The notes beneath the pieces are model-generated. The model was not told the DNA's origin. It ran no database searches and saw only the letters and a list, made by a program, of their open reading frames with translations. The translations under genes were made by a program, and so were the position numbers. A stretch of 64,000 nucleotides of DNA from Ornithodoros turicata (Eukaryota > Arthropoda > Arachnida > Ixodida > Argasidae): assembly GCF_037126465.1 (NCBI RefSeq), contig NC_088202.1, forward strand, positions 29,682,213-29,746,212. The letters are read 5' to 3'. Shown here piece after piece: positions 12,020 to 22,250 of this stretch. The number at the start of each line of letters is the position of its first letter. The stretch's first letter is position 1.

Positions 12020-12770
12020 ATTATTTCCATTTCAATTTGTAATGTTTGATAGTTTGTTTCGCTATTATTTTCCTGTGTGTTGTTTACATGTTGGCAGATG
12101 CATCGTTCAAAGCGTTTCTCTGCTATTCATCCGTGCATGTTTATCGTTTTGATAGATTGTTTTTTCAATTATTTTCTTTTGTGTACCTCTTGTTTGCTTT
12201 GGCATTTTTTTGGTTCTCTATTAGCTGTTGATTGTATTTCTCATTATTTCATTGCATGTACCTATTGTTTACGTGTGGATGGTGTGGCGTTCAAAGTGTT
12301 TCTCTTCTATTCATCCGTGCATGTTTCTCGTTTTGATAGATTGTTTTTCAATTATTTTCCTGCATGTGTCTGTTGTTTACACATTGGTAGATGTGCCGTT
12401 TAGACTGTTTCTCTGCTATTCAGTGTTAAGTGCGTGCATGTTTCTCGTTTTGATAGATTGTTCTTCAACTATTTATCCTTTGTGTACCTCTTGTTTATGT
12501 GTTGGATTTTGGCACTTTATTAGCTGTTGATCTTCTTTCAATAATATTTTCCTGTCTGTTGTTTACACGTTGGCAGATGCGCCGTTTAGAGTGTTTCTCT
12601 GCTATTCAGCGTTAGCTCTGTGCTGTATTAAATTAATCATGTGCCGTTCAAAGTGTTTCTCTGCTATTCATCCGTGCATGTTTCTCGTTTTGATAGATTC
12701 TTTTTCAATTATTTTCCTGCATGTGTCTCTTGTTTACACGTTGAATTGCGCATTGTTTTAGCTCTCTATT
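12020..12770 (-). repeat. Degenerate tandem repeats in the right arm
   Basis: Repeated TTTCTCTGCTATTCATCCGTGC and TTTCTCGTTTTGATAGATTG units with GTTTACACGTTGGCAGATG spacers, at about 100-base intervals. Longer than the left-arm counterpart at 6190-6660, so the arms have diverged in copy number. Confidence 0.7.
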
Positions 12771-14018
12771 AATGCTAGCTGTTGATCGTTTTGTTTCTCA
12801 TTATTTCCGTATGTCTATGCTGTTTACTAAAGAAGAAATTGATTAACTAAAAGTTGTGTAATATTGGAATATTCAACTTATCTTCCCTATTGCGCTCGAA
12901 AATGTTCATAACTGTCACGAAACAGGCGTACGCCTCCCGTCTTCAACAAATCAGGGCAGATATTATTAGAGCTGGTTGTTGGCTAGGAGCGTGCCATGCG
13001 GTGAAGTTCATTTTTTAAATATATTTTCTGTGTTGGATTCATAAAACAAAGTAAGGTTTGTAGCGTCTCTTAGAATGAAAATTGTATGGGGTTCGACTAG
13101 ATTAAGTCACGAGGATGATTTTATGATAGTTAAAATGATAGATTATTCTCCTCCTCTGCTGTTTTGATTAAGAATATCTTATTTGGTTAAATGTAGTGTT
13201 ATAGATTTGATTTCCTCTTTTGTTCGTGTCATTCTTGTCCCATGATCTTCCAGGTTCTCTGCTGTCCACAATTAACTACATACATCTATTGGCACTTGTA
13301 ATTAAAGCTCCACTATGGTGGTCACGTATAATAATGTTAGACTTTTTATAATAAAACTTTTAATTTTGATTGTAATCATATTGATTAAAAATATCTTCTT
13401 TGATTAAATGTGTCATAATGGAACATTAGCTGTTGTGCATGAAGTTACGGACGTCTGTCAGAACTTTGTAATTAAAACTCCGCTAGGGTGTTCATGTTAG
13501 ACTTTTTATAATAAAACTTTTAATCTTGATTGTAATCGTATTGATTAAAAATATCTTCTTTGATTAAAATGTGCTACTCCTTCTTCTTAATTGAAAACTT
13601 GCGTGATTATCACTAATAAAAAATTGTGATACCCCTTCAATGCTATTGCATCAGATTTTTGGCTAAGTTTTTCTCCTTCACACAGAGTCATAACATAATT
13701 CCTGACACTAATGACTTTAATAAATATATTTTCACTGGCTATCCTTTGCATGTAAACCGCCCACCGCACACCTATTGTATCGAAAAAAAATGTGAGGGAA
13801 GTCGTCGCAAATTGAAAAATGATGAAGGAAGTCGGCCCAGGCTGAAAAAAGCGCGCACGCAGCCCTCCCCACCCTCCCCGATAAGCGCGCGGACAACCCT
13901 CCGCACACGCGCCGCGCTGGGAAAAATACGGGAACGAACCAGACGCGACAGTGTCGCTGCCCTGGCGGCAATGTCTGAGTTTCTCATTGTCTGAGTTTAA
14001 CACAAGTCGTATACTACT

Positions 14019-14024
14019 AAGATA
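14019..14024. repeat. 6-bp target site duplication AAGATA (right)
   Basis: Partner of 4909-4914, directly outside the right terminus of the palindromic element. Confidence 0.8.
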
Positions 14025-14345
14025 GTAGAATACGTTTCATTTTCATCTACAGGCGTAAGAAATATCGTATGCTGTTGGTTATACCGTGGGTTTTCACATG
14101 AACTGTGGGGGGTTTGTCTAAGATTTGTACGACAAGCATTAACAAAATACGCATTAAAATACTCCGCTAAGTCACGGCCTTCTATTATTTTATCATCCAC
14201 ACTCATACGTCCAAGTACGGAACTCCTTGCTTTCCTATCAAGTGCATTATTCAAGTTACTCCACACCAGTTTTGCGTTACGGTATGTTCGGCTTCGGAAT
14301 TCCAACATTTTGTGGCAACCAACCAACCAACCAAGCTTTTGTGGC
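14025..14345 (-). pseudogene. LINE ORF2 segment upstream of the RT (5' part of the LINE at 3180-4908)
   Basis: The minus-strand frame reads KLVWSNLNNALDRKARSSVL, GRMSVDDKIIEGRDLAEYFN and LTPVDENETYST, the linker usually found between endonuclease and RT in CR1/Jockey-like ORF2. The frame continues into 4908 once the palindromic element and one TSD copy are removed. The endonuclease domain itself is not recognisable upstream, where a (CCAA)n run at about 14318-14333 marks the edge of what I can follow. Confidence 0.7.
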
Positions 14346-15754
14346 ATGTTTGACACTTCGATAGATGTGATTTATTACATCGTGCAGGCATTGCATCCAG
14401 TAGACGAGTAGAGTATTGCACAGTAGAGTTTTGAAGAAGAAAGAATAATTTTTCTTGTACAGATGTACTCGACAAGGTCTGGCCATTCTCATTGGTAGTC
14501 TAAGCACGTGACCTCTCTCTCTCTTCCTCACTCGCCTGCTGTGACGCCAGAGTAACGTGCGCTTCGGTATTCGCAGTTCCGTTTTTTTTATCGTCTGTTA
14601 CCCCCTTTGCTGTAAAACTTTCATCGCAGGTTCACATCGATATTAACAATTATTTAACATTTATCAAATAAATGTCCTCCGAAATAATGAAGTGTCGCAA
14701 CCCCTTTAATTGTTGCACGCAGTGGTTGCACTCCAAGCACCATAACATACAGTATGCAAAATCCCACCTCTCTGGAAGGCTGATGCAGAATTGAATGACA
14801 CTACAAAAAGAACACACAAAACACGCAGACACAACCCATTGAACTTTCGCTGTGAAAAATGCGCTTCTCCGTTGTCTTTCATGACATATATTTAGCATGA
14901 GAAAAAAAATCAGACCTTGCAACCCACGTGCGAAGAAGCCGTGCCGTGCACGCGCAATAAGGGCCAGATGAGGCTCAGGGTCGACATTTTTTTCCCCACA
15001 ATTTTCCACATATTCTGCCGTGAACTTGCGGTTCCCAACTTCGACGAAGTTGACACCATGCCTTCTCGTGGCATGTTTCCACGTTCTTCCTTTTTCACGG
15101 ACCTTACCTGGCCGAATAAACCTTCAGTTATGCTGGTGGCTTCGCTACCACAATCTGGTGACCGGAAAGAACACGTCATGGACATCTCGCGATCGCTCAG
15201 CCGCACCCGAGGAACCTCCTTCTTCTCCTGCCGCTGCTCCTCCTCCTGCCCAAACTTTCGAGCCAACCTCACATGCAATTGGCCACATCGCCGTTCGGCT
15301 GCCGCCATTTTGGCACCGTAGCCCGTCTTACTTCTTGCACCACTTCGGCCTTTCTGTTAATGTCAACGACGACACCCACCTCTGTATCCGAGCCATCTCC
15401 ACCGTCCCTTCGCCGACCTTTGCCGTCCGTGTCGTTTCCCACCTCTCCGTGTCATCAACTTACACGTACAGACCTCCTCCAGGCGTACCCTTCGCTTACG
15501 TAGCCCTCGGACTGGGCTGAAGCCCGTACATCACGATGTGATTCACCATCGACACCAAGAGTGAACCCGTTATCTCCCGTACGAGTCCCCTGGGTCCTGA
15601 GAAGCTGCAAATTGCGAAGCTAAGTGCGAATGCTTGACGTTGGCATCGCACGACCTTATTCTGCTGGTTGGTCCTCGGCCCTTCATATGGTCATATCCGG
15701 GGACTTTATATGCGGGGATTAATGCACTCCGAACCTGGTTAACGTCCTGGATCG
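14346..15754. other. No confident gene
   Basis: Open frames at 14910-15308 (-) and 15020-15520 (+) overlap each other and look like low-complexity or out-of-frame reads; the plus frame has a Pro/Ser/Ala-rich stretch. Because a gypsy RT fragment follows at 15755, some of this may be eroded gypsy pol, but I cannot show that. Confidence 0.4.
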
Positions 15755-16037
15755 ATGAAGATATTTTCCAAGATCGATCTTACGAAGGCATACCATCAAA
15801 TACCAGTTGGTCCAGAGGACATTCCGAAGACTGCCATCAGCACCCAGTTTGGTCTTTTCGAATTCATCCGCATGCTGTTTGACCTTCTCAACGCTGCGGA
15901 GACGTTTCAGCGATTTATAGAAGCGGTAACCACAGGCCTCGCTTTCCTCTTCGCGTACATCGATGACATCCTTGTCGCAAGTCAGGACCCTGCCGAACAC
16001 ATGTTACACCTTTGCCTGCCCTTTTCAGGTCTCGCTG
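15755..16037 (+). pseudogene. Ty3/gypsy reverse transcriptase fragment
   Basis: The plus-strand frame has [20 protein letters not shown] (RT motif A region) and [11 protein letters not shown] (catalytic YIDD box) with [17 protein letters not shown] between them, all diagnostic of gypsy-type RT. It is cut off at about 16037, where the tRNA-Ser-like array begins, and lacks the rest of pol. A truncated relic. Confidence 0.85.
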
Positions 16038-16056
16038 CGCATGACATTGTCGTGCT

Positions 16057-16138
16057 CGGCGAGGATGGGATTTGAACCCACGCGGGCAGAGCCCATTGAA
16101 TTAGCAGTCCAACGCCTTAACCACTCGGCCACCTCGTC
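16057..16138 (-). tRNA. tRNA-Ser(GCU)-like unit a
   Basis: An 82-nt class II tRNA form read on the minus strand: GACGAGG acceptor, box A TGGCCGAGTGGTTAAGG, anticodon loop CTGCTAA (anticodon GCU), long variable arm, box B GGTTCAAATCC and 3' CCTCGCCG. The acceptor stem pairs at 6 of 7 positions. It is the best preserved of the leftmost three units. About 290 bases separate it from the next. It may be a gene or a recent pseudogene; box B has one substitution from consensus. Confidence 0.65.
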
Positions 16139-16341
16139 TTTTTTGGAACCCCATAACTACGCATTTATTTACACAGTCTCTGAAACGACCTCGTATGAAA
16201 CACGGGTGTCTCTTGCATGTCCTATATTCAGGGCACTTGTTAAGATGAGGAAGGGAAGTAGGCGTGTGCAAAGTTAAAAGAGTGTTGTGGCTACAGCTCC
16301 AGTGTACACGCACAGGTATTTCACTACCGGTACGCCACTCT

Positions 16342-16423
16342 CGACATGGATTGGACTCGAACCCACGCGGGCAGAGCCCATTGGATTAGGAGTCCAACGC
16401 CTTAACCACTCGGCCACCTCGTC
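16342..16423 (-). tRNA. tRNA-Ser-like unit b, anticodon changed to CCU
   Basis: Same 82-nt body as unit a. The anticodon loop reads CTCCTAA, giving anticodon CCU (Arg AGG) in a serine tRNA body. Box B GGTTCGAGTCC fits the consensus, while the acceptor stem has two mismatches (GACGAGG against CCATGTC). Probably a pseudogene. Confidence 0.6.
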
Positions 16424-16626
16424 TTTTTTGGAACCCCATAACTACGCATTTATTTACACAGTCTCTGAAACGACCTCGTATGAAACACGGGTGTCTCTTG
16501 CATGTCCTACATTCAGGGCACTTGTTAAGATGAGGAAGGGAAGTTGGTGTGTGCAAAGTGAAAAGAGTGTTGTGGCAACGGCTCCAGTGTACATGCACAG
16601 ATATTTCACTTCCGGTACACCACTCT

Positions 16627-16698
16627 CCACGTGGATGGGACTCGAGCCCACCCCATTGGATTAGCAGTCCAATGCCTTAACCACTCGGCCACCTCGTC
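16627..16698 (-). pseudogene. tRNA-Ser(GCU)-like unit c, deleted
   Basis: A 72-nt copy that lacks about 10 bases of the variable-arm/T-stem region present in the other units. Anticodon GCU is retained. The spacer that follows on its genomic right contains the Polinton insertion. Confidence 0.65.
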
Positions 16699-16764
16699 TT
16701 TTTTGGAACCCTATAACTACGCATTTATTTACACAGTCCCTGAAACGACCTCGTATGAAATACG

Positions 16765-16770
16765 GGTGTC
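16765..16770. repeat. 6-bp target site duplication GGTGTC (left, Polinton)
   Basis: GGTGTC flanks the Polinton on both sides (16765-16770; 28512-28517). The uninterrupted spacer in other array units reads GGTGTCTCTTGCATGTCC, which confirms the insertion site. Confidence 0.9.
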
Positions 16771-17386
16771 AGTAGTATAGTTATAAGTCCTATAGCCAAG
16801 AGTCTTCTCTAATCCAATTCCAATCCAATTCTAAGCCATAATCCAGTTCTAATCCAACACAATCCAGTTCTAATCCAACACAAGCCAAATCCAAAGCCAT
16901 CTGATTGGCCGCCATTAGCTCCGCACACTTCACTTTGATTGGCCCATGCTAAGCCTACTGATCTTTGATTGGCTGATCGTGGCTCCGCTCCTTTATGCTA
17001 ATTAGTTCGCTTGGCTCCGCCCAGTTCACGCTGAATGGCCCGTGCTAAGCTTACTGATCATTGATTGGTTGACTGTAGCTCCGCCCCTTAATGCTAATTA
17101 CTCGGCTCTGCCCACTTCACGCTGATTGGTTCATGCGTATCGCTGAGCACAGCTCCGCCCCTTTATGCTAATTAACTGGCTCCGCTGATTGGTCCATTCG
17201 AAGCCTACTGATCACTCTCCACATTTTCCAGACTTTCTAAGCCCTCTGATTGGCCGTCCCCAATTTAAGCCTACCGCTTGGCCCGTTCTAAGCCCACTGA
17301 TTGGCTGACTAAGCCCGCTGAACATAGCCTTTGTTAGCGCCCGCCAGATGGCGCGCTCGGCAGCGACCCTGCTGCGGCTTTATCTC
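16771..17386 (+). repeat. Polinton left terminal inverted repeat
   Basis: Starts AGTAGTATAGTTATAAGTCC and pairs with the reverse complement of 27980-28511 (which starts AATAGTATAATTATATGTCC). The outer part has (TCTAATCCAA)-type short repeats; the inner part has several copies of a block with GGCTCCGCC, TTTATGCTAATTA and CTGATTGGCC. The innermost shared stretch is GCCAGATGGCGCGCT to GGCTTTATCTC. Confidence 0.85.
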
Positions 17387-17412
17387 TGACAGACAGGGAA
17401 AAAAAATACATT

Positions 17413-17850
17413 TCAACGTTTATTGAGTACATGTTTGAGAAAAAGCATGGCGGTCTTGGAGAGATTGATTCCTTTGATGCTGGGCGTGGCTCCGCGGAAG
17501 TGACGGATCATGTACACGTCTCGGGGACAGCGGCTGAGAAAAATTCCGTCCTCCGTGAGTTGACACTTCCACGTGCACTGGATATCTTCGTAGCTGTCGC
17601 TCACGTCCAGCAAGTGAAGGCACGTACGCAGCGATCCAGTAGCGTTCCTGTCCAGGTTAATGCCGGACCGCATAGGTACCACGTGCCACTCTCTGATGGC
17701 CAAGATGTCGCCAGGGCATTCGTGCGCATACGTGTGCTTATCATTCTCCAGCTTGATGATAGCCGTACAGTTTCCGGCGTCCAGCGCCAGCGCACACGAG
17801 ACTAGCGAGAAGAGAACGAGGTACCACATCCTTCCAGTGACGCAGTCCAA
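17413..17850 (-). CDS. Putative secreted protein of the Polinton, 145 aa, unknown
   Basis: Not recognised. The N-terminus has a short polar segment and then a hydrophobic core (MWYLVLFSLVSCALALDAG), typical of a cleavable signal peptide with cleavage near residue 24. The rest contains about seven cysteines (GNCTAII, HECPGD, RTCLHL, IQCTWKCQ, SRCPRD) and an N-glycosylation sequon, as in a disulphide-bonded extracellular protein. It is the last gene before the left TIR. The frame is intact. It could be captured host cargo or a virion-surface gene; neither is shown. Confidence 0.6.
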   Translation of the reverse strand: MDCVTGRMWYLVLFSLVSCALALDAGNCTAIIKLENDKHTYAHECPGDILAIREWHVVPMRSGINLDRNATGSLRTCLHLLDVSDSYEDIQCTWKCQLTEDGIFLSRCPRDVYMIRHFRGATPSIKGINLSKTAMLFLKHVLNKR

Positions 17851-17921
17851 ATGACGCTACTCCTTCTCATCCACTGCATTATCTGTGCGGGGGGAAAGAA
17901 TGCCTAGTGAAATCCCGCTAT

Positions 17922-20900
17922 CTATGTCATCCACTCGAGCTTACCATATTCGCAGCTTCCGTACAGGTAGGAGTCAACGTCATTGTAGAGGTATCGTTTG
18001 TCGCCGTACGCCATCAGACTTCTTTTCAGATTTCTGATGGTGTACATGCACTGTTTCTTTCCAACTATTGACACCTGTTTGTGCGATACGCTGGTGTGCT
18101 TGAATAGAGTATCGTGGTACGTATCATGGATGAGGTGTTTCCGCACAACATTCTTTTTGACCCCTTTAGCTCTTGCTATCTGTTTTCCTCCGGCTAATTT
18201 GATGGATTACATTTTGGATTTCAAGCATATTACTTCCTCGATGGGTATGCTACCCGTTTCACTTTTGAACGCGCCAAGCCTACCGCGATTCCTCTCACTG
18301 TACAGCGGATGATCCCGATCGAAGGAAAACAAGTCTAAATGTTCGTCGGCGATCGCTCGTAACTGTTCTTTGTAGTCCTTACAGAATAGGCCGAGGATCA
18401 GAGAGTCCATGTCAAAGTAGCAGGTAATCACTGGACAAGTGAGCTTACACAGCAGGGTTTCATAGTAGAACGAGTACATGGTTAACTTACTCAGTTTTAA
18501 AATCGTGAAGCCAATCTGCAGGGGGAAATCACATCGCACTTTTCTTTTGCGCATTTCGTACATGACGCAATCGGGGAACGAAATTTCCATTCGCACGCAT
18601 TCCGCCCGACTCCCGAGGCGACTCGCCGTCTCCTCATCGAAGGCTACTCGAATGTCCCGCATATTAAATTTATTTAGCAGCGTACGCCCGAAGACCGCAT
18701 TATTTGAGATTTTATAGAAATTTTTCTCGAACATTGTGCTCGAGGCAACGCGTCTTGCAACATTTTCCTCGATCTAGGGACGCAGGAATGGTGCCTCACA
18801 AAATTTTAGAATTCTGTGAATTTTTGTCACCCTCATGCCCAGTCTACAATAGAGCGCGAGCAGCTCGTAATGAACAAGGTACTCGACCTTGTCCTTGCAC
18901 GTGAGCAGCAGCTTTTTGCTGTTCGCTGGCTGATACATTAACTCTTCGAGGAGCCCGCGCTGGAATGGTGAGAGCCATTCCTTCTGGACGACCGCCTTCT
19001 CGGGAGCCAGGGGGAAGTACTGCGTCAGCGCGTGGATAGATTTTGGATACTCCAAATCACACACGTACACGTATCCCACCTCCGAATCTGCGGGGTGACG
19101 CATAAAATCCACGGAGCTAAAATCCTCGACCCATTCGAAATCGCCGACGGGGAGGTGCTTTATCATACTGAATCCGTAAAGATTGTTGTAATCTATGTAC
19201 GATATGTACACCTGTTCTTTATCGGGATCGTAGCCACTGCACAGCGGGTTGTTAGCCCGTAAATGACGCCTTATCGCCTGGCAGAGCCCGCCTCTAACAC
19301 CCGATTCAATGGTTCGGTACATGTCCTCGTCGATGATCAGTTCCAATTTTGCTTGCGTGTAATTTAGAGAGCATTGCCACGAATAGGATGCCAGAGAAAC
19401 GCAATGAAGCAATTCCAATTCGCGCGCGTCGTAGCACAGGCGCCAAGTGCTGCATTACATCAGCATGTAACAGGGCATCCGTTTTCAGGTACAATGCGTT
19501 ATAATCCCTCAGATTCGAGCATCCAAAATGTTCAAATACGTGCAGCGCGTACTGATAGTCTTCGTCGCTTATATCCTCCCCCGTCAGATCGTTTCGGAAG
19601 GCGGATTTTGCTGGCAGAGCAAATTCGTCGTATACCGCAAACGAGCTAACGTGGCTGTACGGGAATACACCTTTACGAAGCAAAATTTCGTAGTCGTCGA
19701 CAAATACCTGCTTCAGGCATTGGAACGCCTCTGCGCCCCCCATGGATTTGAAGGTTTCCACGAGCTCTCCCAGCGACAAATTTAGGTACTGCATGGTATC
19801 TCTGAATAGGATGGTGCCGATTTCGAACGATCGGATTTTTTCCATTGAACTGGCCACGATGAAGGGAGCTCGCTTCCACCCGAGAAGGTGAAATTCCTGC
19901 AGTAGTCCATCCAAATCATAGGCCAGATTGTGCACCATGATGAGCAGTTTTTCCGGCGTCGTGCACGCCACGTTACAGGGGTTGCACAGCGTCGCGATGT
20001 AATTTGTCTCGCTGGCAGTACAACGCTGGAATGGTCGTGGTGCCGGACACGTGGCAAATGTTACGCGAACTCCCGCTCACAGCACGCGTAGTGGGTGGCG
20101 GCTGTGTGTCGTGCTCGTTGCTCATCATTCAGCACCATTTCCGCGCGGCAGGCGTTCAGGGCGATCATCTCGTCCCGCATTTCCATCAAAGCTTTCACGC
20201 ACTGCCTCGCGGAATCTTCACCATGGTGCGTCCTGATGCGCATCACCTTCGAGTCGTGAGTGCGCACGAGCACGGCACAGAAGCTAGAGATGACGTGGCG
20301 CTTCATGCCAACACCACTGGGTGCGAGTACGCTCTCCGTGTCCAACGCGACGACATAGTTATACTGCTGCTTGTACTGTATTTTAGTAAATTCTACAAAG
20401 TTTTTGCCCGGTTCGCAAAATTCCAATATGATTTCGTTTACGTCTGCGCACAGGCGACGATGTTTCGCCATGCTCTCTTCCTTCAGGAAAGAGCGCGTGC
20501 AACACTCGCATACGAAACGCTTGTCTTTCCTAATTAGTAACCGCTCGAGGGACTTGATTCCAAAAAAATGCTGGTCTATAGCCAATAAGTGAATTTTCTT
20601 TTCATACTCGAGTTTTGGGGGTCACGACACATGCACTCCCTGATCGACGTACTCGTATACGTACACGGATATCATGTTTTTGTCTTCGAATTCGTCCAGG
20701 TCAGAGTAGGAAGCGGGGAAGCGACTAGGCTACCAGTACTCCGCGGCGTAATTTTTATATTTTTTTGACCATGTATTCCAACTCTGTGCATGCAGGAGGG
20801 CGAGCGTGTTGTATTTAAAACACTCACCCTCCTTACGTGCCGGTAAATGAATATTTGTTAGTACGTTCCTGCGTTTAGCCAAATGATCGGGAAGCGCCCC

Positions 20901-20972
20901 ATTGCATCCGAATTTTTTCGTTTTCACTGCGGAAATACATATTTCAACGTTTTGGACGTCGTAGGACAGCAA
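17922..20972 (-). pseudogene. Protein-primed family B DNA polymerase (Polinton type), broken
   Basis: In life this enzyme would replicate the element from a terminal protein primer. Pieces in order on the minus strand: an N-terminal region with CFKYNTLALLH (about 20820); a Cys/His cluster CECCTRSF...HRRLC and exonuclease motif VALDTES (20330-20510); a second exonuclease box HNLAYDLDG (about 19930); polymerase motif A YIDYNNLYG (about 19190); motif B KISNNAVFG (about 18710); motif C FDMDSL (about 18410). In-frame stops occur near 20727 and 20625, and frameshifts separate the segments near 20000, 19360, 18750 and 18170. The order and motifs match Polinton/adintovirus-like PolB. Not functional. 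Confidence 0.85.
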
Positions 20973-21038
20973 CCCGCTCTGTTCCCGCTGATAATTTATT
21001 TTCTACGCGCCCTGTGGGCTTCTGAATCACGTCCATTA

Positions 21039-21302
21039 TTAGGTATTCGCGATGGCTCCGTCACTGTGGACTTCGCGAGCAAACGCCATAAAGTGGGCGA
21101 TGTGCGCGATCATCTCCCCACGAATTTCCTTTATCGTTAAAACGTCAGAACAAATGCAAAAACTAAAGGGTATTCGTTGCGCCCTCAATATAGCGACCAT
21201 ATCGTGAAAGTGACTCATTAAATATTGTCGCAAGTCCTCTACTCCCTGATCGTGAACAGATGCCAATAGCACGTACCTTTTAACGACACCTCTAAATGCA
21301 CT
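21039..21302 (-). pseudogene. Unknown Polinton protein, 3' part, split by Penelope
   Basis: The minus-strand frame from the TSD (21302) to the stop at 21039 encodes about 85 residues, including VVKRYVLLASVHDQGVEDL and MVAILRAQRIPFSF. Its 5' part lies at 25925-26093 on the other side of the Penelope insertion. The duplicated 13 bases fall inside the coding sequence. The domain is not recognised. Confidence 0.6.
21290..21302. repeat. 13-bp target site duplication CTCTAAATGCACT (left, Penelope 1)
   Basis: Exact repeat of 25925-25937, bounding the composite Penelope element within a Polinton gene. Confidence 0.9.
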
Positions 21303-22250
21303 CCAAGAGGACTCGCTGTTGGGCACGTTGGTAACTATACATGAAGATGCAAAACACAGCGCGAGAAGACACAACGGAAGAAGAGAGGACAGGACAGGCG
21401 CTGACTCCAACGAACAGTTTAATAATACAAAAACCAGTACGCAGGCGCACAGCCGCCAACCCAGTCACCCCACCTTGGTCCAAGAGCGCAGACGCTCAGA
21501 CAGACACAATCACTACCGTCTCGACAACATCCTCCTCTCCCCCGATAACAAAGACACAGAAGTTTGGCTCACACACCTACCGCCTCTATCCCCGATGAAA
21601 AACGCTTCAGATAACTCCCGCGCACCCTTATCTCTGCTCCTAGATAGCACAACAATCTGACTAAATAGCGGAGTACACTTGCATTTGGTAACATGCATAG
21701 GCAAATGACGCGTGTCCGCACTAGACAAAGACCTTTCATGCTCTCGGGCCCTGTCGTTAACACACCGGCCAGTCTGGCCAATGTACACCCTATCGCATGT
21801 GAGGGGGATCTCATAAACTACCCCCACCGCACAGCTAACGTACTGGTGCTGATGACTCTTGCCACAAGAGACTTTAGGCTTACTACGATCAACTTTCGAA
21901 CAAAGGCCCGAGAGCTTGCAAGGTGCCGAAAATACCATAGGTACACCGTACCTATTAGCCACTCTTTTCAAATTGTGCGATACTCTGTGCACGTACGGAA
22001 CAACCATACATCTAGTGGAACCCCTCGCGACTTCCCCCCTAGGTTTCCGCACCTTTCCTTTAACCTTTTGGAGAAGGCCTTCGGCTACACTCGCCAACAG
22101 CCTTGTGGGGAATCCAGCAGCACCCAACCTGTCCACCTGGGCCGCGAAACTCTCCAACAAAACGTGCTCACAAGACTTCTTTAAAGCGGATTCCAAGCAG
22201 AGCAAAGCAATAGCGCGCTTCACAGTCTTAGATTGGGCCGAGTCAAAAGG
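21303..22250 (-). repeat. Inverted 5'-truncated copy of the PLE 1 3' region
   Basis: Mirror image of 22440-23387 around a 189-bp spacer (22251-22439). It includes a reversed copy of the C-terminal linker and GIY-YIG coding region (open on the minus strand to 21513). Confidence 0.9.

Larger units (their letters stand above)
4915..14018. mobile_element. 9.1-kb palindromic element with Polinton-type termini
   Basis: The left arm (4915-9009) and right arm (9319-14018) are near-identical inverted copies around a 309-bp loop. Termini on each side read AGTAGTATACGACTTGTGTT inward, followed by TAAACTCAGACAATG. The flanking duplication is AAGATA. The arms differ by scattered substitutions, by a roughly 300-bp segment present only in the right arm (about 9625-9936), and by expansion of a tandem repeat in the right arm. 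Each arm has a GC-rich subterminal block (4970-5090; 13850-13970), an AT-rich repeat region and two genes of unknown function. No transposase, integrase, polymerase or ATPase is recognisable. The 6-bp TSD and the AGTAGTATA start, shared with the Polinton at 16771, suggest a Polinton-related element mobilised in trans; that is an inference. Confidence 0.85.
9319..14018 (-). repeat. Right arm of the giant inverted repeat
   Basis: Reverse-complement partner of 4915-9009, about 600 bases longer. The difference lies mainly in a segment near 9625-9936 (absent on the left) and in the expanded repeat region near 12020-12770. Confidence 0.9.

Noticed and set aside
4915..14018. Assembly artefact as an explanation of the giant palindrome
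   Set aside because: Arms differ by substitutions and indels, the loop is unique, and an exact 6-bp duplication with a restorable LINE frame flanks the structure.
16057..16650. 70-aa minus-strand and 104-125-aa plus-strand proteins over the tRNA array
   Set aside because: These frames read through tRNA-like units and their spacers and recur with the repeat; they are not protein genes.
21513..22223. Second Penelope gene on the minus strand
   Set aside because: It is the inverted 5'-truncated copy of the 3' region of PLE 1 (mirror of 22440-23387), not an independent element.
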